The notes: a model not told the origin generated them from the sequence alone. A stretch of DNA of 64,000 nucleotides from Actinomycetospora lemnae (GCF_028737315.1 NZ_JAQZAO010000006.1:1-64000); one strand, 5' to 3'; positions 1-8,992 are shown, counted from the first letter of the stretch. Numbers and translations: made by a program.

Positions 1-106
1 GGGGCGGGGTGGGGGCGGTGCTCGGCCCGGGGGTGGCGTGGGCGGGCGCGGCGAGGGCCAGGACCAGCAGCGTCGTGAGCACGGCCAGCGGGGCGCGGGA
101 CGTCAC
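1..106 (-). CDS. mycP: Mycosin (MycP) subtilisin-like protease of ESX-4, N-terminal fragment
   Basis: Only the first 35 codons lie in the window; the gene runs off the left edge. The GTG start at 104-106 overlaps the eccD stop in a GTGA junction, so the two genes are translationally coupled. The visible residues form a classical export signal: MTSRAPLAVLTT, a Leu/Ala-rich hydrophobic core, then an AHA cleavage-like site. No catalytic residues are visible. The identification rests on locus order: in ESX systems a membrane-anchored S8 protease follows eccD. Another exported protein in the same place cannot be excluded. Confidence 0.6.
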   Translation of the reverse strand, partial: MTSRAPLAVLTTLLVLALAAPAHATPGPSTAPTPP

Positions 107-1665
107 AGCAGCCGCATCGCCGTGTACAGGTCCATGACCGCGAGCGCGAACGGCAGCACCGCGGCGATCCCGATGGCCTCGGCGATGTCGACGGCTCGGC
201 GCGCGACGGGCGAGAAGCGCCGGCGGGGGACGACGACGCCGAGCACCAGGGCCAGCGCGCCCGCCGCGAGCGCCGCCGCCGGCACCGCGAGCACCGCGAC
301 CAGCGGGGGCGCGACGAGCAACCAGCCGACCAGCAGCCCGGCGCCGGCGAGCAGGGAGCACACGAGCAGCGCGACCGCCTGGACGCCGTTGGCGTAGGTG
401 CGCGAGCGCAGGCCCAGCAGCGCGGTGAGCAGCGCGGCGAGGACCCAGCCGGCCACGCCGCGCCAGCCGCTCGCCGGCGCGAGGGCGATGACCGCGACCG
501 CGCCCGCCGTCACCGCGCCGCACCCCAGGACCAGGCCCGACAGGGCGGCGTGGGCGCGGTCGGCTCGGCGCTCGATGTCGGCGTGCTCGGCGACCCCGGG
601 GTCGTCGGCGAGCTCTTCGGCCGATCCGGGGACCCGCGGCAGCGGGAGGCGGGCGAGCGCGATGCCCGTGCGGGGCAGCAGCGCCGAGGCGACCAGCGCC
701 AACGCGCCCGCCCCGGCCGCGATGCCGGCGGCGTCGCCCGCGTCGACGACGGTGGCGACGCCCGCGGCGAGGACCAGCAGCACGGCGGCGGTGAGGACGC
801 CGAGCAGCGCGGCCACCCCGGTGCGCCCGGCGCTGCCCAGCGCCAGCAGGCACGTCGCGGCCGTGACGGCGGCCAGCGCGGCGCCGAGCAGCAGCTGGGG
901 CGCACCGGACGTCGAGGTCAGCGGCCCCGGCCCGGTCCACGGCACGGCGGCGACACCCGCGACGCCGGCGAGCCCCACCGCACCCACCGCGAGCACCGAG
1001 CCCGCGCCGGGGTCGTCGAGCACCCGTGTGCCGACGATCGCCGCCGCGAACGCCCCCAGTGCCGCGACCCCGGCGACCGCCGCGGTACCGAGCCCGCCCG
1101 CGGTCCCCGGCGCCCTCCCGGCGACGACGAGCGCGAGCGCCGCCACCGCGAGGCCCAGCGCGAGCCCGCACAGCCCGAGCACCCGCGCGAGCCCCGGGCC
1201 CCACGCCCGGTAGCTCGCGGGCGTCGCCTCGGCGACCGCGTCCACGACGTCGTCGAACAGCGGCGGTGGCGCAGCGTCGGCACGGCGACGCAGGACCAGC
1301 TGGTCGCCGTCGAGGACGCCGAGCGCGGCGAGCGTGCGCGACGGGTCGACCGGGCCCTGGCCGAGCGGGGCGAGCGTCCAGCCCCCGCCGCGCACACCGG
1401 TCGCGGACTCGCCGGTCATGTCCAGCAGGACGGGCAGGAGGTCCGCGAGCGGGACGTCGGGCGGGAGCGCCACGTCGACGCGGGTGCGGGGCGCGAGCAC
1501 CGACACCCGGCTCGCCGCGGCGACCGCCCCCGAGCCGGCGGGCAGCGACGTCCGCTCCGCCGGGGGCGCCACGCGCGCCTGCGCGCCGGTCAGGGTCCCG
1601 GGCAGCGCGGCACCCACACCACCGGCACCGCGGTGGTCGCGCCCGTTCCGGGCCGTGCCTGTCAT
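103..1665 (-). CDS. eccD: Type VII secretion integral membrane protein EccD
   Basis: EccD is the polytopic channel component of the ESX core complex. The 520-residue product has an N-terminal ubiquitin-like region (SRVSVLAPRTRVDVALP onward) followed from about residue 165 by some eleven Ala/Leu/Val-rich membrane segments, the usual EccD plan. I chose the ATG at 1665 because GGAGG lies 5-6 nt before it; an upstream in-frame ATG at 1713 has no ribosome site. The gene is divergent from eccC and overlaps mycP by 4 nt. No EccE is seen, as expected of ESX-4. Family assignment is strong. Confidence 0.9.
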   Translation of the reverse strand: MTGTARNGRDHRGAGGVGAALPGTLTGAQARVAPPAERTSLPAGSGAVAAASRVSVLAPRTRVDVALPPDVPLADLLPVLLDMTGESATGVRGGGWTLAPLGQGPVDPSRTLAALGVLDGDQLVLRRRADAAPPPLFDDVVDAVAEATPASYRAWGPGLARVLGLCGLALGLAVAALALVVAGRAPGTAGGLGTAAVAGVAALGAFAAAIVGTRVLDDPGAGSVLAVGAVGLAGVAGVAAVPWTGPGPLTSTSGAPQLLLGAALAAVTAATCLLALGSAGRTGVAALLGVLTAAVLLVLAAGVATVVDAGDAAGIAAGAGALALVASALLPRTGIALARLPLPRVPGSAEELADDPGVAEHADIERRADRAHAALSGLVLGCGAVTAGAVAVIALAPASGWRGVAGWVLAALLTALLGLRSRTYANGVQAVALLVCSLLAGAGLLVGWLLVAPPLVAVLAVPAAALAAGALALVLGVVVPRRRFSPVARRAVDIAEAIGIAAVLPFALAVMDLYTAMRLL

Positions 1666-1803
1666 GCGCTCCTCCCCGCTCGGGGTGCGGGTGTGCCGTT
1701 CGCCGATGTTCACCGAGACGGGCCCGGCGTGGCCCGTGGCTCCTTAGTATGGCCGGACCGAGGGGCTCCGGTGGTGCGAACGGGGGAACGGGGGGGTCGG
1801 GCG
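1666..1803. promoter_or_regulatory. Divergent intergenic region between eccD and eccC
   Basis: This 138-bp gap separates the two arms of the ESX-4 locus. A TAGTAT box at 1745-1750 on the plus strand is a plausible -10 element for eccC. It is preceded by a GC-rich stretch with no clear -35. The G-rich run at 1780-1800 probably serves as the ribosome-binding region for the eccC GTG start. No repeat or palindrome stands out. Confidence 0.4.
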
Positions 1804-4800
1804 GTGGGCACACGGGTCTTCCGGCGCGCCGCGCGCCTGGCGCCCCCCGAGGTGCCCTCGGGAGAGGTGCACCTCGAGGCGCCCCCGGACATCCCCCGCG
1901 CGGTGCCCACCTCGCCGCTGCTGCGCCTGTTGCCGCTGCTCATGGTGGTCGGCTCGCTCGGCTTCATCGTCGTCATCGGCGTCGACAACCCGACGTCGTG
2001 GCTCTTCGGCGGGATGTTCGCGCTCTCGACGCTCGGGATGGTCGCCGGTGGGGTGACGCGCGGCGGTGGTCAGCGCCGCGCCGAGGCCGACGAGGACCGC
2101 AAGGACTACCTGCGCTACCTCGCGCAGATGCGCCGCCGGGCCCGCGACACCGCGGTCGAGCAGCGGCGCGCCCTCGAGTGGACCCACCCCGATCCCTCGA
2201 CGCTCGTCGGGCTCGCCCGGGGCCCGCGGATGTGGGAGCGCCGGCCCGCGGACGCCGACTTCGTGCACGTGCGCGTCGGGCGCGGGTCCCAGCGCCTGGC
2301 GACGGCGCTCGTGCCCCCGCAGACCGGCCCGGTCGACGACCTGGAGCCGGTGTCGACGGTCGCGCTGCGCCGGTTCGTGCGCACCCACTCGATCGTCCCG
2401 GACCTGCCGACCGCGGTGTCGCTGCGCGCCTTCGTGTCGGTGGCGGTGGCCGGCGCCGACGCCGCGACCCGCCGCGGGCTCGTGCGGGCGCTCGTCGCCC
2501 AGCTCGTCACGTTCCACAGCCCGGACGACCTCGTCATCGCGGTCGCCGCCACCGGTCCGGCGCGCGCGGAGTGGGAGTGGGTGAAGTGGCTGCCCCACGT
2601 CGCGCACCCGCGCCTGACCGACGGTGCCGGGCCGGTGCGGATGGTGACGTCGTCGCTGGCGGCGATCGAGTCCTGGCTCGCCCCGGAGCTCGCGGGGCGG
2701 GCCCGGTTCGCCCGCGGCGCCGCGCCCGCCGCGGACACGCGCCACGTCGTCGTGGTGCTGGAGGACGCCGAGGTGACCGGCTCCGAGACACTCCTGCTCG
2801 AGGAGGGCCGCAGCGCGGTCACGGTGATCGACCTGTCGGACTCGCTCGGCACGCTGACCGCGCGGCGCGGGCTCGGGCTCGTCCTCGGGGAGGGCGGGGA
2901 GGACACGGGGGACGGCCGGATCGGCGCGGTGGGCCGGCAGGGCACGGAGTGGTTCGGGCGCCCCGACGTCCTCGGCGCGGCGGAGGCCGAGGCGCTGGCG
3001 CGGCGGCTCGCGCCGTGCCGCACCCCGGTGGTCGCGGGCGGCGAGGAGGAGCCGCTCCTCGCGAGCCCCGGCATCCTCGAGCTGCTCGGCGTCGACGGGG
3101 AGCCCGACACGTTCGACGTCGCCGCCGCGTGGCGCCCGCGCCCGCTGCGCGACCGGCTGCGCGTGCCGTTCGGGGTGTCGGCGGAGGGCGAGCCGGTCGA
3201 GCTCGACATCAAGGAGGCCGCGCAGGAGGGCATGGGCCCGCACGGGCTCTGCGTCGGCGCGACCGGGTCGGGGAAGTCGGAGCTGCTCCGGACCCTCGTC
3301 CTGGGCCTCATCACCACGCACTCGTCCGAGGCCCTCAACCTCGTCCTCGTCGACTTCAAGGGCGGCGCGACGTTCGCCGGGCTCGCGCCGGCCCCGCACG
3401 TCGCCGCCGTCATCACCAACCTCGCCGACGACCTGAGCCTCGTCGACCGCATGCAGGACGCGCTGGCGGGGGAGATGCAGCGCCGCCAGGAGCTGCTGCG
3501 CGCCGCGGGCAACCTCGCCAACGTCACCGAGTACGAGCGCGCCCGGGAGAACGGCGCGCCGCTCGAGCCGTTGCCGACGCTGTTCGTCGTCGTCGACGAG
3601 TTCTCGGAGCTGCTGAGCCAGAAGCCCGACTTCGCCGAGCTGTTCGTCGCCATCGGGCGGCTCGGGCGCTCGCTGCAGATGCACCTGCTGCTCGCCTCGC
3701 AGCGCCTCGAGGAGGGCCGGCTGCGGGGCCTGGACTCGCACCTGTCGTACCGGATCGGGCTCAAGACGTTCTCGGCGTCGGACTCCCGCGCGGTGCTCGG
3801 GGTCCCCGACGCCGCGGAGCTGCCGCCGGTGCCGGGCTCGGGCTACCTCAAGGTCGAGTCGTCGACGATGGTGCGGTTCAAGGCCGGCTACGTCTCCGCG
3901 CCGCACCGCACCGCCGAGCGCGTCGCTCCGGACCCCTCCCCGGTCGCGCGGGAGATGACGCCGCGTCCGTTCTCCGCGCGGTGGGTCGAGCCGGGGGAGA
4001 CGGTGCATCGAGGGGAGCACGCCGATGGGGGAGCTCGACCGTTGACTGCTGCGCCGACCGTGCTGGAGGGCGCGCCCCGGCCCGACGACCGCGCGCCCGC
4101 GGTCATCGGCCCGCACGGCCCGTCGGCCCCGCGGGGCACGGGCGGCGGGACGCCGTCGGTGCTCGACGTCGTCGTCGAACGGCTGCGGGGGCAGGGCCCG
4201 CCGGCGCACGAGGTGTGGCTGCCGCCGCTGGCCGACCCGGCGACGCTCGACGCCCTGCTCCCGCCGCTGACCGAGACCCCCGACCGCGGCCTGACCGCCC
4301 CCGGCTTCCCCGCGAACGGCACGCTGACGGTGCCCGTCGGCATCGTGGACCGCCCCTACGACCAGCGCCGCGACGTGCTGTGGGCCGAGCTCGCGGGGTC
4401 GGCAGGGCACGTCGTCGTCGCCGGCGGGCCGCAGTCGGGGAAGTCGACGCTGCTGCGCACGCTCGTCGCGGGCGCCGCGCTCACGCACACCCCGGCCGAG
4501 GTGCAGTTCTACGCGGTCGACCTGGGCGGCGGGACGCTCGCGGGTCTGGCCGGGCTGCCCCACGTCGGCGCGGTCGCCGGGCGCGGCGAGCCCGACCTCG
4601 TGCGTCGCACCGTGGCCGAGGTGGCCGCGCTGCTCGCGGCGCGGGAGCGGTGGTTCCGCGAGGCCGGGGTGGAGTCGATGGCCGACCTGCGCGCGCGGCG
4701 GAGACGGAGCAATGGGGGGAGCACGCCGACAGGGGAGCTCGACCATCTCCTCCGGCGACGGGGCGAGCTCACGCCCGGCACCGGCGGGAGCGACCTGCTC

Positions 4801-6003
4801 GGCGACGTCTTCCTCGTCGTCGACGGCTGGCACGCGTTCCGCAGCGAGCACGAGCAGCTCGAGCAGACGGTGATCTCGCTGGCGACGGCCGGGCTGTCGT
4901 ACGGCGTGCACGTCGTCATCACCGCCAGCCGGTGGGCCGAGCTGCGCCCGGCGCTGAAGGACCTGCTGGGTACGCGGTTCGAGCTGCGCCTCGGGGACCC
5001 GTCGGAGTCCGAGGTGGACCGCCGGACCGCGGCCGTCGTGCCCGCCGGGCGGCCGGGCCGCGGGCTGTCGCCGGACAAGCTGCACGTGCTCACCGCCCTG
5101 CCCCGCCTCGACGGGATCGCCGACGCGTCCGACCTGGGGCGCGCGACCTCCGAGCTCGTCGCCCGGGTCGCCGCCGCGTGGAGCGGTCCCGGCGCGCCGC
5201 GGGTGCGGCTGCTGCCCGAGCTCGTCGGGGTCGAGGCGCTGCCGGGTGCCGACGACGGGCCGCCGCACCTGCTGCCGCTGGGCCTGTCGGAGGACCGCCT
5301 GGCCCCGGTGCTGCTCGACGTCGCCGCCGACCCGCACTTCGTCTGCTATGCCGACGCCGAGTCCGGCAAGACGGCGCTGCTGCGGGGGCTGGCGCACCAG
5401 ATCGTCACCCGGTACCGCCCCGACCAGGCGCGCCTCATGATCGTCGATTACCGGCGCTCGCTGCTCGGGGCCGTCGCGAGCGACCACCTCATCTCCTACA
5501 CGTCCTCGGCGCCGGCCCTGACCGACGCGATGAGCGAGCTGGTCGGGTCGCTGCAGCGGCGCCTGCCCGGGCCCGACGTCACGCCCGAGCAGCTGCGGGC
5601 GCGCTCGTGGTGGACCGGGCCGGACGTGTTCGTCCTGGTCGACGACTACGACCTGGTCGCCGGCGCCGCCACCAACCCCCTCGCGGCGCTGCTCGACCTC
5701 CTCCCGCAGGCCCGCGACGTCGGGCTGCACCTGGTCGTCGCGCGGCGGACGGGCGGGGCGTCGCGGGCGGTGTTCGAGCCGGTCCTCGCCCGGCTGCGCG
5801 AGCTCTCCTCGCCGGGCATCGTCATGAGCGGCAGCCGCGACGAGGGCGTCCTGCTCGGCTCCGTGCGCCCGGGCCCGCAGCCGCCGGGGCGGGGCTGGCT
5901 CGTGGGCCGTCGTCACGGGGAGCGCCTCGTGCAGGTGGGGTGGCGCGCGCCCGACCCGCCGATCACCGGCCCGGCTCGTCCCGCCGGCCGCCCCGACCCG
6001 TGA
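1804..6003 (+). CDS. eccC: Type VII secretion FtsK/SpoIIIE ATPase EccC (fused EccCa-EccCb)
   Basis: EccC is the motor of the ESX secretion system and binds the C-terminal signals of Esx substrates. The 1,399-residue product starts GTRVFRRAARL, typical of EccC, has two membrane segments at about residues 39-60 and 66-84, then three FtsK-like ATPase domains with P-loops at about 485-492 (GATGSGKS), 874-881 (GGPQSGKS) and 1183-1190 (ADAESGKT). The first domain has a full Walker B (FVVVDEFSELL). GTG 1804 was preferred to upstream GTGs because it restores the family N terminus. Two copies of a 45-bp mini-repeat lie within it (residues about 731-746 and 966-981), the second inside ATPase domain 2. 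The stop overlaps the next gene (GTGA). Confidence 0.93.
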   Translation: MGTRVFRRAARLAPPEVPSGEVHLEAPPDIPRAVPTSPLLRLLPLLMVVGSLGFIVVIGVDNPTSWLFGGMFALSTLGMVAGGVTRGGGQRRAEADEDRKDYLRYLAQMRRRARDTAVEQRRALEWTHPDPSTLVGLARGPRMWERRPADADFVHVRVGRGSQRLATALVPPQTGPVDDLEPVSTVALRRFVRTHSIVPDLPTAVSLRAFVSVAVAGADAATRRGLVRALVAQLVTFHSPDDLVIAVAATGPARAEWEWVKWLPHVAHPRLTDGAGPVRMVTSSLAAIESWLAPELAGRARFARGAAPAADTRHVVVVLEDAEVTGSETLLLEEGRSAVTVIDLSDSLGTLTARRGLGLVLGEGGEDTGDGRIGAVGRQGTEWFGRPDVLGAAEAEALARRLAPCRTPVVAGGEEEPLLASPGILELLGVDGEPDTFDVAAAWRPRPLRDRLRVPFGVSAEGEPVELDIKEAAQEGMGPHGLCVGATGSGKSELLRTLVLGLITTHSSEALNLVLVDFKGGATFAGLAPAPHVAAVITNLADDLSLVDRMQDALAGEMQRRQELLRAAGNLANVTEYERARENGAPLEPLPTLFVVVDEFSELLSQKPDFAELFVAIGRLGRSLQMHLLLASQRLEEGRLRGLDSHLSYRIGLKTFSASDSRAVLGVPDAAELPPVPGSGYLKVESSTMVRFKAGYVSAPHRTAERVAPDPSPVAREMTPRPFSARWVEPGETVHRGEHADGGARPLTAAPTVLEGAPRPDDRAPAVIGPHGPSAPRGTGGGTPSVLDVVVERLRGQGPPAHEVWLPPLADPATLDALLPPLTETPDRGLTAPGFPANGTLTVPVGIVDRPYDQRRDVLWAELAGSAGHVVVAGGPQSGKSTLLRTLVAGAALTHTPAEVQFYAVDLGGGTLAGLAGLPHVGAVAGRGEPDLVRRTVAEVAALLAARERWFREAGVESMADLRARRRRSNGGSTPTGELDHLLRRRGELTPGTGGSDLLGDVFLVVDGWHAFRSEHEQLEQTVISLATAGLSYGVHVVITASRWAELRPALKDLLGTRFELRLGDPSESEVDRRTAAVVPAGRPGRGLSPDKLHVLTALPRLDGIADASDLGRATSELVARVAAAWSGPGAPRVRLLPELVGVEALPGADDGPPHLLPLGLSEDRLAPVLLDVAADPHFVCYADAESGKTALLRGLAHQIVTRYRPDQARLMIVDYRRSLLGAVASDHLISYTSSAPALTDAMSELVGSLQRRLPGPDVTPEQLRARSWWTGPDVFVLVDDYDLVAGAATNPLAALLDLLPQARDVGLHLVVARRTGGASRAVFEPVLARLRELSSPGIVMSGSRDEGVLLGSVRPGPQPPGRGWLVGRRHGERLVQVGWRAPDPPITGPARPAGRPDP
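3996..4040 (+). repeat. 45-bp dispersed mini-repeat, long form, copy in eccC linker
   Basis: The unit begins GGAGACGG and ends GAGCTCGACC, with two internal GGGGAGC boxes separated by ACGCCGATG. It is read here as ...ETVHRGEHADGGARP... and lies between the first and second ATPase domains of EccC, where sequence is not conserved. Other long copies are at 4700, 25431 and 54995 and a degenerate one at 54220; short forms are at 10168, 29809 and 50542. Confidence 0.85.
4700..4744 (+). repeat. 45-bp dispersed mini-repeat, long form, copy in EccC ATPase domain 2
   Basis: Same unit as at 3996 but read in another frame, giving RRRSNGGSTPTGELDH. It sits inside the second ATPase module, between the helix ending MADLRARRR and the strand leading to FLVVDGW. 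Its length keeps the reading frame. The same protein therefore carries one element translated in two different ways. Confidence 0.85.
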
Positions 6004-8099
6004 GCGACGGACCGACGGTTGCGATCGACCTCGGGGTCACGACGGTCGCGGCGGCGGTCGACACCGCGTCGCCGGGCGAGCCCGTCGAGTCCGTCGACCC
6101 CGCCGACGTCCCCGCCGGCGACGGCGCGCCGGTCGAGCTCGCCGCGGTGTTCGCGCCCGCCGACGGCAGCGCGCTCGTGGTCGGCGCCGACGGCCGGCGC
6201 CTGGCGGTCACGGACCCGTCGCGCTACGAGCCGACGCCGCGGCTGCGCGTCGACGAGCCGGACCTGCTGCTCGGCACCCGGGTGGTGGGTGTGTCCGAGG
6301 CGTGGGGCGCGGTGCTCGCCGGGGTGCTCGACCGCGCCGGGCCGCTGCTGCGCGGCGGGCGCCCGCGCCGGCTCGTGCTCACGCACCCGACCGGGTGGGA
6401 CGGCGGGCGCCGCGAGGTGCTGCGCCGGGCCGGGTCGGGGCTCGCCGAGGAGCTGAGCCTGGTCGCGGAGCCGGTCGCGGCGGCCGCGCACGCGACGTGG
6501 ATGCGGCCCCGGGAGACGGCACGACCACGGCCGCTCGCCGTCCTCGACCTCGGCGCGCGCGGGGCGTCGGCGACCGTGCTCGCCCCGGAGCCCGGGCGCT
6601 GCGGCGGCGCGGCCGTGCTCGCCCACCGCGACGACGACCGCTTCGGCGGCGACGACGCCGACGACCTGCTCCTCGGCCACCTGCTCACGACGCTGGGCGG
6701 CGAGCCCGACGCCGACGTCGACCGGGTCCGCGAGGTCGTCGCCGGCACCACGCTCGCCGACCGCCGGCACCGCCAGGTGCTCCTCGACGACGTGCGCGCC
6801 GCGAAGGAGCAGCTCTCCGACGCCGAACAGGCCGCGGTCCCGCTGCCCGGGCGGGTCACGGCGTCGTGGCTGTCGCGGGGCGAGCTGACCGAGGTGCTGC
6901 GCCCGGCGCTGCGCGGGGTCGTCGACCTGCTCGCCGACACCCTCGCCGACGCGGGCACCGGCCCCGAGCACCTCGACGGCGTGTGGCTCACCGGCGGCGG
7001 CGCGCGGATCCCGCTGCTCGCGGCCCTCGTGCACCGCGAGCTGGGCGTGCCGGCGACCGTCGCGCCCGAGCCCCGGCTGGTCGTCGCGCGGGGCGCGCTG
7101 GTGGTGGCCCGCGAGGACGAGGGGGCGCGGTCCGGCGGGGCGGTGGCGTCGCGGGCGGGCGGGCCACGGCCCCGCGACCCGGTCGTCGCGTCGCCGGTGG
7201 GCGCGGCGGTGGGTGCCGCCTCGTCGGGCCTCGCCGCGGCGTGGCCGGCGGCGGGGCCCCTGCTGGACCCGCCGACGGTCGAGCTGCCGCCTGCCGAGCG
7301 GGCATGGGCACCGGCGCCGCGCGGGGGCGAGGTCACCGACGACCTGGGCGACGGGGTGGACGGGACGCCCGACTGGCTCACCCCGACGTCGCCGGGCCGT
7401 CGCGACGCGCTGCTGCCGGTGCGGCGGGTCGACCGCGGGGACGACGACCGCACCGGCCCCGCCGACCCGGTGCCGCCCCTCGAACCCGACGGTGCCGTCC
7501 CGTCGCGTCGGCTCCCCGCGCGCCGGCCGCGGCCCACGGCACCGGCGCGGGGACGGGTGGGCGTCGGCGCGGTGATCGTCGCCCTGCTGGCGGTGGTCGC
7601 CCTCGTCACGGGGGTCGTGCTCGGCGCCCGGGCCCTGCAGGGGCCGACGGGCACGACGACCGTCGTCGGCGGGCAGGCGTTCGTCGCGCCGCTGGGCTGG
7701 GTCACCGCGGGCGGCGACCCGGCGGCGCGCCGGGTGCTGCTGCGTCCCGCCGACGCGCCGCGCGGCACCGACCTGGTCGCGGTGCAGGAGAACCCGCTCG
7801 ACCCGGCCGCGGCGAGCGACCCGGACCGCGCCCGCGCCCAGCTCGCCGCGCAGTACGAGGCCGCGCGGGCGGCGGGCGACCCCGTCGCCGACTACGAGCC
7901 GCGCGCGCAGTTCGGCGGCCGCGACGTCGCGCGCTACCGCCAGGACCCGGCGCCCGGGGTGCGGGTCGACTGGTTCGTCGTGCTGTCGTCGCCCTCGATG
8001 GTCAGCGTCGGCTGCCGTCACGGCACCGACGACGCCGACGCGCGCCGCGTCCTCGCCGCCTGCGAGCAGGTCGTGGAGACCCTCGAACCCAGCGGCTGA
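6000..8099 (+). CDS. Hsp70-like type VII secretion-associated membrane protein (Rv3446c-like)
   Basis: The 699-residue product begins with an actin/Hsp70-type ATPase fold: VAIDLGVTTVAAAV (phosphate 1), LAVLDLGARG (phosphate 2) and VWLTGGGARIPLL (adenosine motif). A long Pro/Arg-rich linker follows, then one membrane segment at about 520-543, then a C-terminal domain (VAPLGWVTAGG to VVETLEP) like that of the Rv3446c family of ESX-4 loci. The GTG start at 6000 overlaps the eccC stop. It lies between eccC and the esx pair, as in M. tuberculosis ESX-4, so a role in assembling or regulating the secretion complex is likely. Its biochemical function is not established by the sequence. Confidence 0.82.
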   Translation: MSDGPTVAIDLGVTTVAAAVDTASPGEPVESVDPADVPAGDGAPVELAAVFAPADGSALVVGADGRRLAVTDPSRYEPTPRLRVDEPDLLLGTRVVGVSEAWGAVLAGVLDRAGPLLRGGRPRRLVLTHPTGWDGGRREVLRRAGSGLAEELSLVAEPVAAAAHATWMRPRETARPRPLAVLDLGARGASATVLAPEPGRCGGAAVLAHRDDDRFGGDDADDLLLGHLLTTLGGEPDADVDRVREVVAGTTLADRRHRQVLLDDVRAAKEQLSDAEQAAVPLPGRVTASWLSRGELTEVLRPALRGVVDLLADTLADAGTGPEHLDGVWLTGGGARIPLLAALVHRELGVPATVAPEPRLVVARGALVVAREDEGARSGGAVASRAGGPRPRDPVVASPVGAAVGAASSGLAAAWPAAGPLLDPPTVELPPAERAWAPAPRGGEVTDDLGDGVDGTPDWLTPTSPGRRDALLPVRRVDRGDDDRTGPADPVPPLEPDGAVPSRRLPARRPRPTAPARGRVGVGAVIVALLAVVALVTGVVLGARALQGPTGTTTVVGGQAFVAPLGWVTAGGDPAARRVLLRPADAPRGTDLVAVQENPLDPAAASDPDRARAQLAAQYEAARAAGDPVADYEPRAQFGGRDVARYRQDPAPGVRVDWFVVLSSPSMVSVGCRHGTDDADARRVLAACEQVVETLEPSG

Positions 8100-8198
8100 C
8101 TTCTCCGAAACGGCCACCACGCCGCCCGCGCGGTCGTCATGCTCGATCCGCAGGCGAGCAGACGGGGCGAGCGCCCCGCGAGGGGAAGGAGGTGCGGC

Positions 8199-8600
8199 GT
8201 GGCTGGAGGATTCGGGACCCAGACCGGCGTCATGACCGAGGTGGCCAACCGGCTGGAGACCATCAACGGGGAGCTGCAGGGCCGGCTCCAGGCGCTGCGC
8301 GGGCGCGTCGAGCCGCTCGTCGCCGAGTGGCAGGGCCGGGGCTCCACCGCGTTCCAGGGGACGATGGCCACCTGGTCCACGGACGCGAAGCGCATCAACG
8401 ACGCGCTCCTGGGCATCGCCGGGCGGGTCCGCGCCGGCGGCGTCCAGTACCAGGCGACGGAGGACGACATGAGCCGGCTGCTGAACGTCCTGGGCGACGG
8501 CGGCGGTGCCGGCGGCGCCGGCGGCGCCGGCGGGGCCGGTGGTGGAGCCCCGGCCGCGTCGTCCCCCGGGGCCATCAGCAGCGCCCTCGACGGCCGCTGA
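8199..8600 (+). CDS. esxU: WXG100 protein, EsxU-like, with Gly-rich tail
   Basis: A small helical ESX substrate of 133 residues. The helix-turn-helix has the motif WQG at 44-46 and the secretion motif YxxxE at 84-88 (YQATE). GTG 8199 follows AAGGAGG by 6-7 nt; a longer reading from 8139 has no ribosome site. Usual WXG100 proteins are about 100 residues; here a Gly/Ala-rich extension of about 35 residues follows the secretion motif, coded by repeats of GGCGGCGCC. It likely forms a heterodimer with the next gene product, as EsxU-EsxT do. Confidence 0.85.
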   Translation: MAGGFGTQTGVMTEVANRLETINGELQGRLQALRGRVEPLVAEWQGRGSTAFQGTMATWSTDAKRINDALLGIAGRVRAGGVQYQATEDDMSRLLNVLGDGGGAGGAGGAGGAGGGAPAASSPGAISSALDGR

Positions 8601-8644
8601 GCCCCCGCGCCCACCCACCCGAGACATCCGGAGACGAGGACGAG

Positions 8645-8941
8645 ATGACCAGCCCCGACAACATCAAGGTGCGCTTCGGCGCCATCGCCCAGGCCGCCCA
8701 GGACATCCGCACCACCCAGGCGCAGATCGAGCAGGAGCTGGCGGACATCCGCACGGCGGTGGGCCGGCTCGCCGTGTGGGACGGCGCGTCGTCGGACTTC
8801 TACCGCACCCAGCAGCACGAGATCGACACGGCGTGGCAGGACCTGAACCTGCTGCTCAACAAGATCGCGACGAACACCCAGCAGGCCGGCGAGGGCTACG
8901 AGGACGCGGAGCGCCGGGTCGGCATGATGTTCCGCGGCTGA
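8645..8941 (+). CDS. esxT: WXG100 protein, EsxT-like
   Basis: A 98-residue four-helix-bundle subunit, partner of the preceding Esx protein. The turn motif is WDG (45-47) and the C-terminal secretion motif YEDAE lies at 85-89. The ATG at 8645 is preceded by a purine-rich GGAGACGAGGACGAG stretch. Length and both motifs fit the family. The pair ends the ESX-4 block and precedes rplM, matching the EsxU-EsxT-RplM order of mycobacteria. Confidence 0.88.
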   Translation: MTSPDNIKVRFGAIAQAAQDIRTTQAQIEQELADIRTAVGRLAVWDGASSDFYRTQQHEIDTAWQDLNLLLNKIATNTQQAGEGYEDAERRVGMMFRG

Positions 8942-8992
8942 GCCGTGATCGGCCCGGCGGGGGGTGGTCGGTGTGCTCGGAGGAGGGACGCG

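Noticed and set aside
6502..6530. CCGGGAGACGGCACGACC in the Hsp70-like gene as a decayed mini-repeat
   Set aside because: The shared part is too short and lacks both GGGGAGC boxes.
1026..8099. Very long open frames running through eccC and the Hsp70-like gene in other frames, including one above 2,000 codons and one of about 1,390 codons on the minus strand
   Set aside because: They are Arg/Pro/Ala-rich with no conserved motifs and mirror real genes; such frames are expected at this GC content.
8161..8180. CGGGGC-GAGC-GCCCCG hairpin before esxU as a terminator or riboswitch
   Set aside because: A 6-bp GC stem is common at this composition, and nothing around it supports a function.
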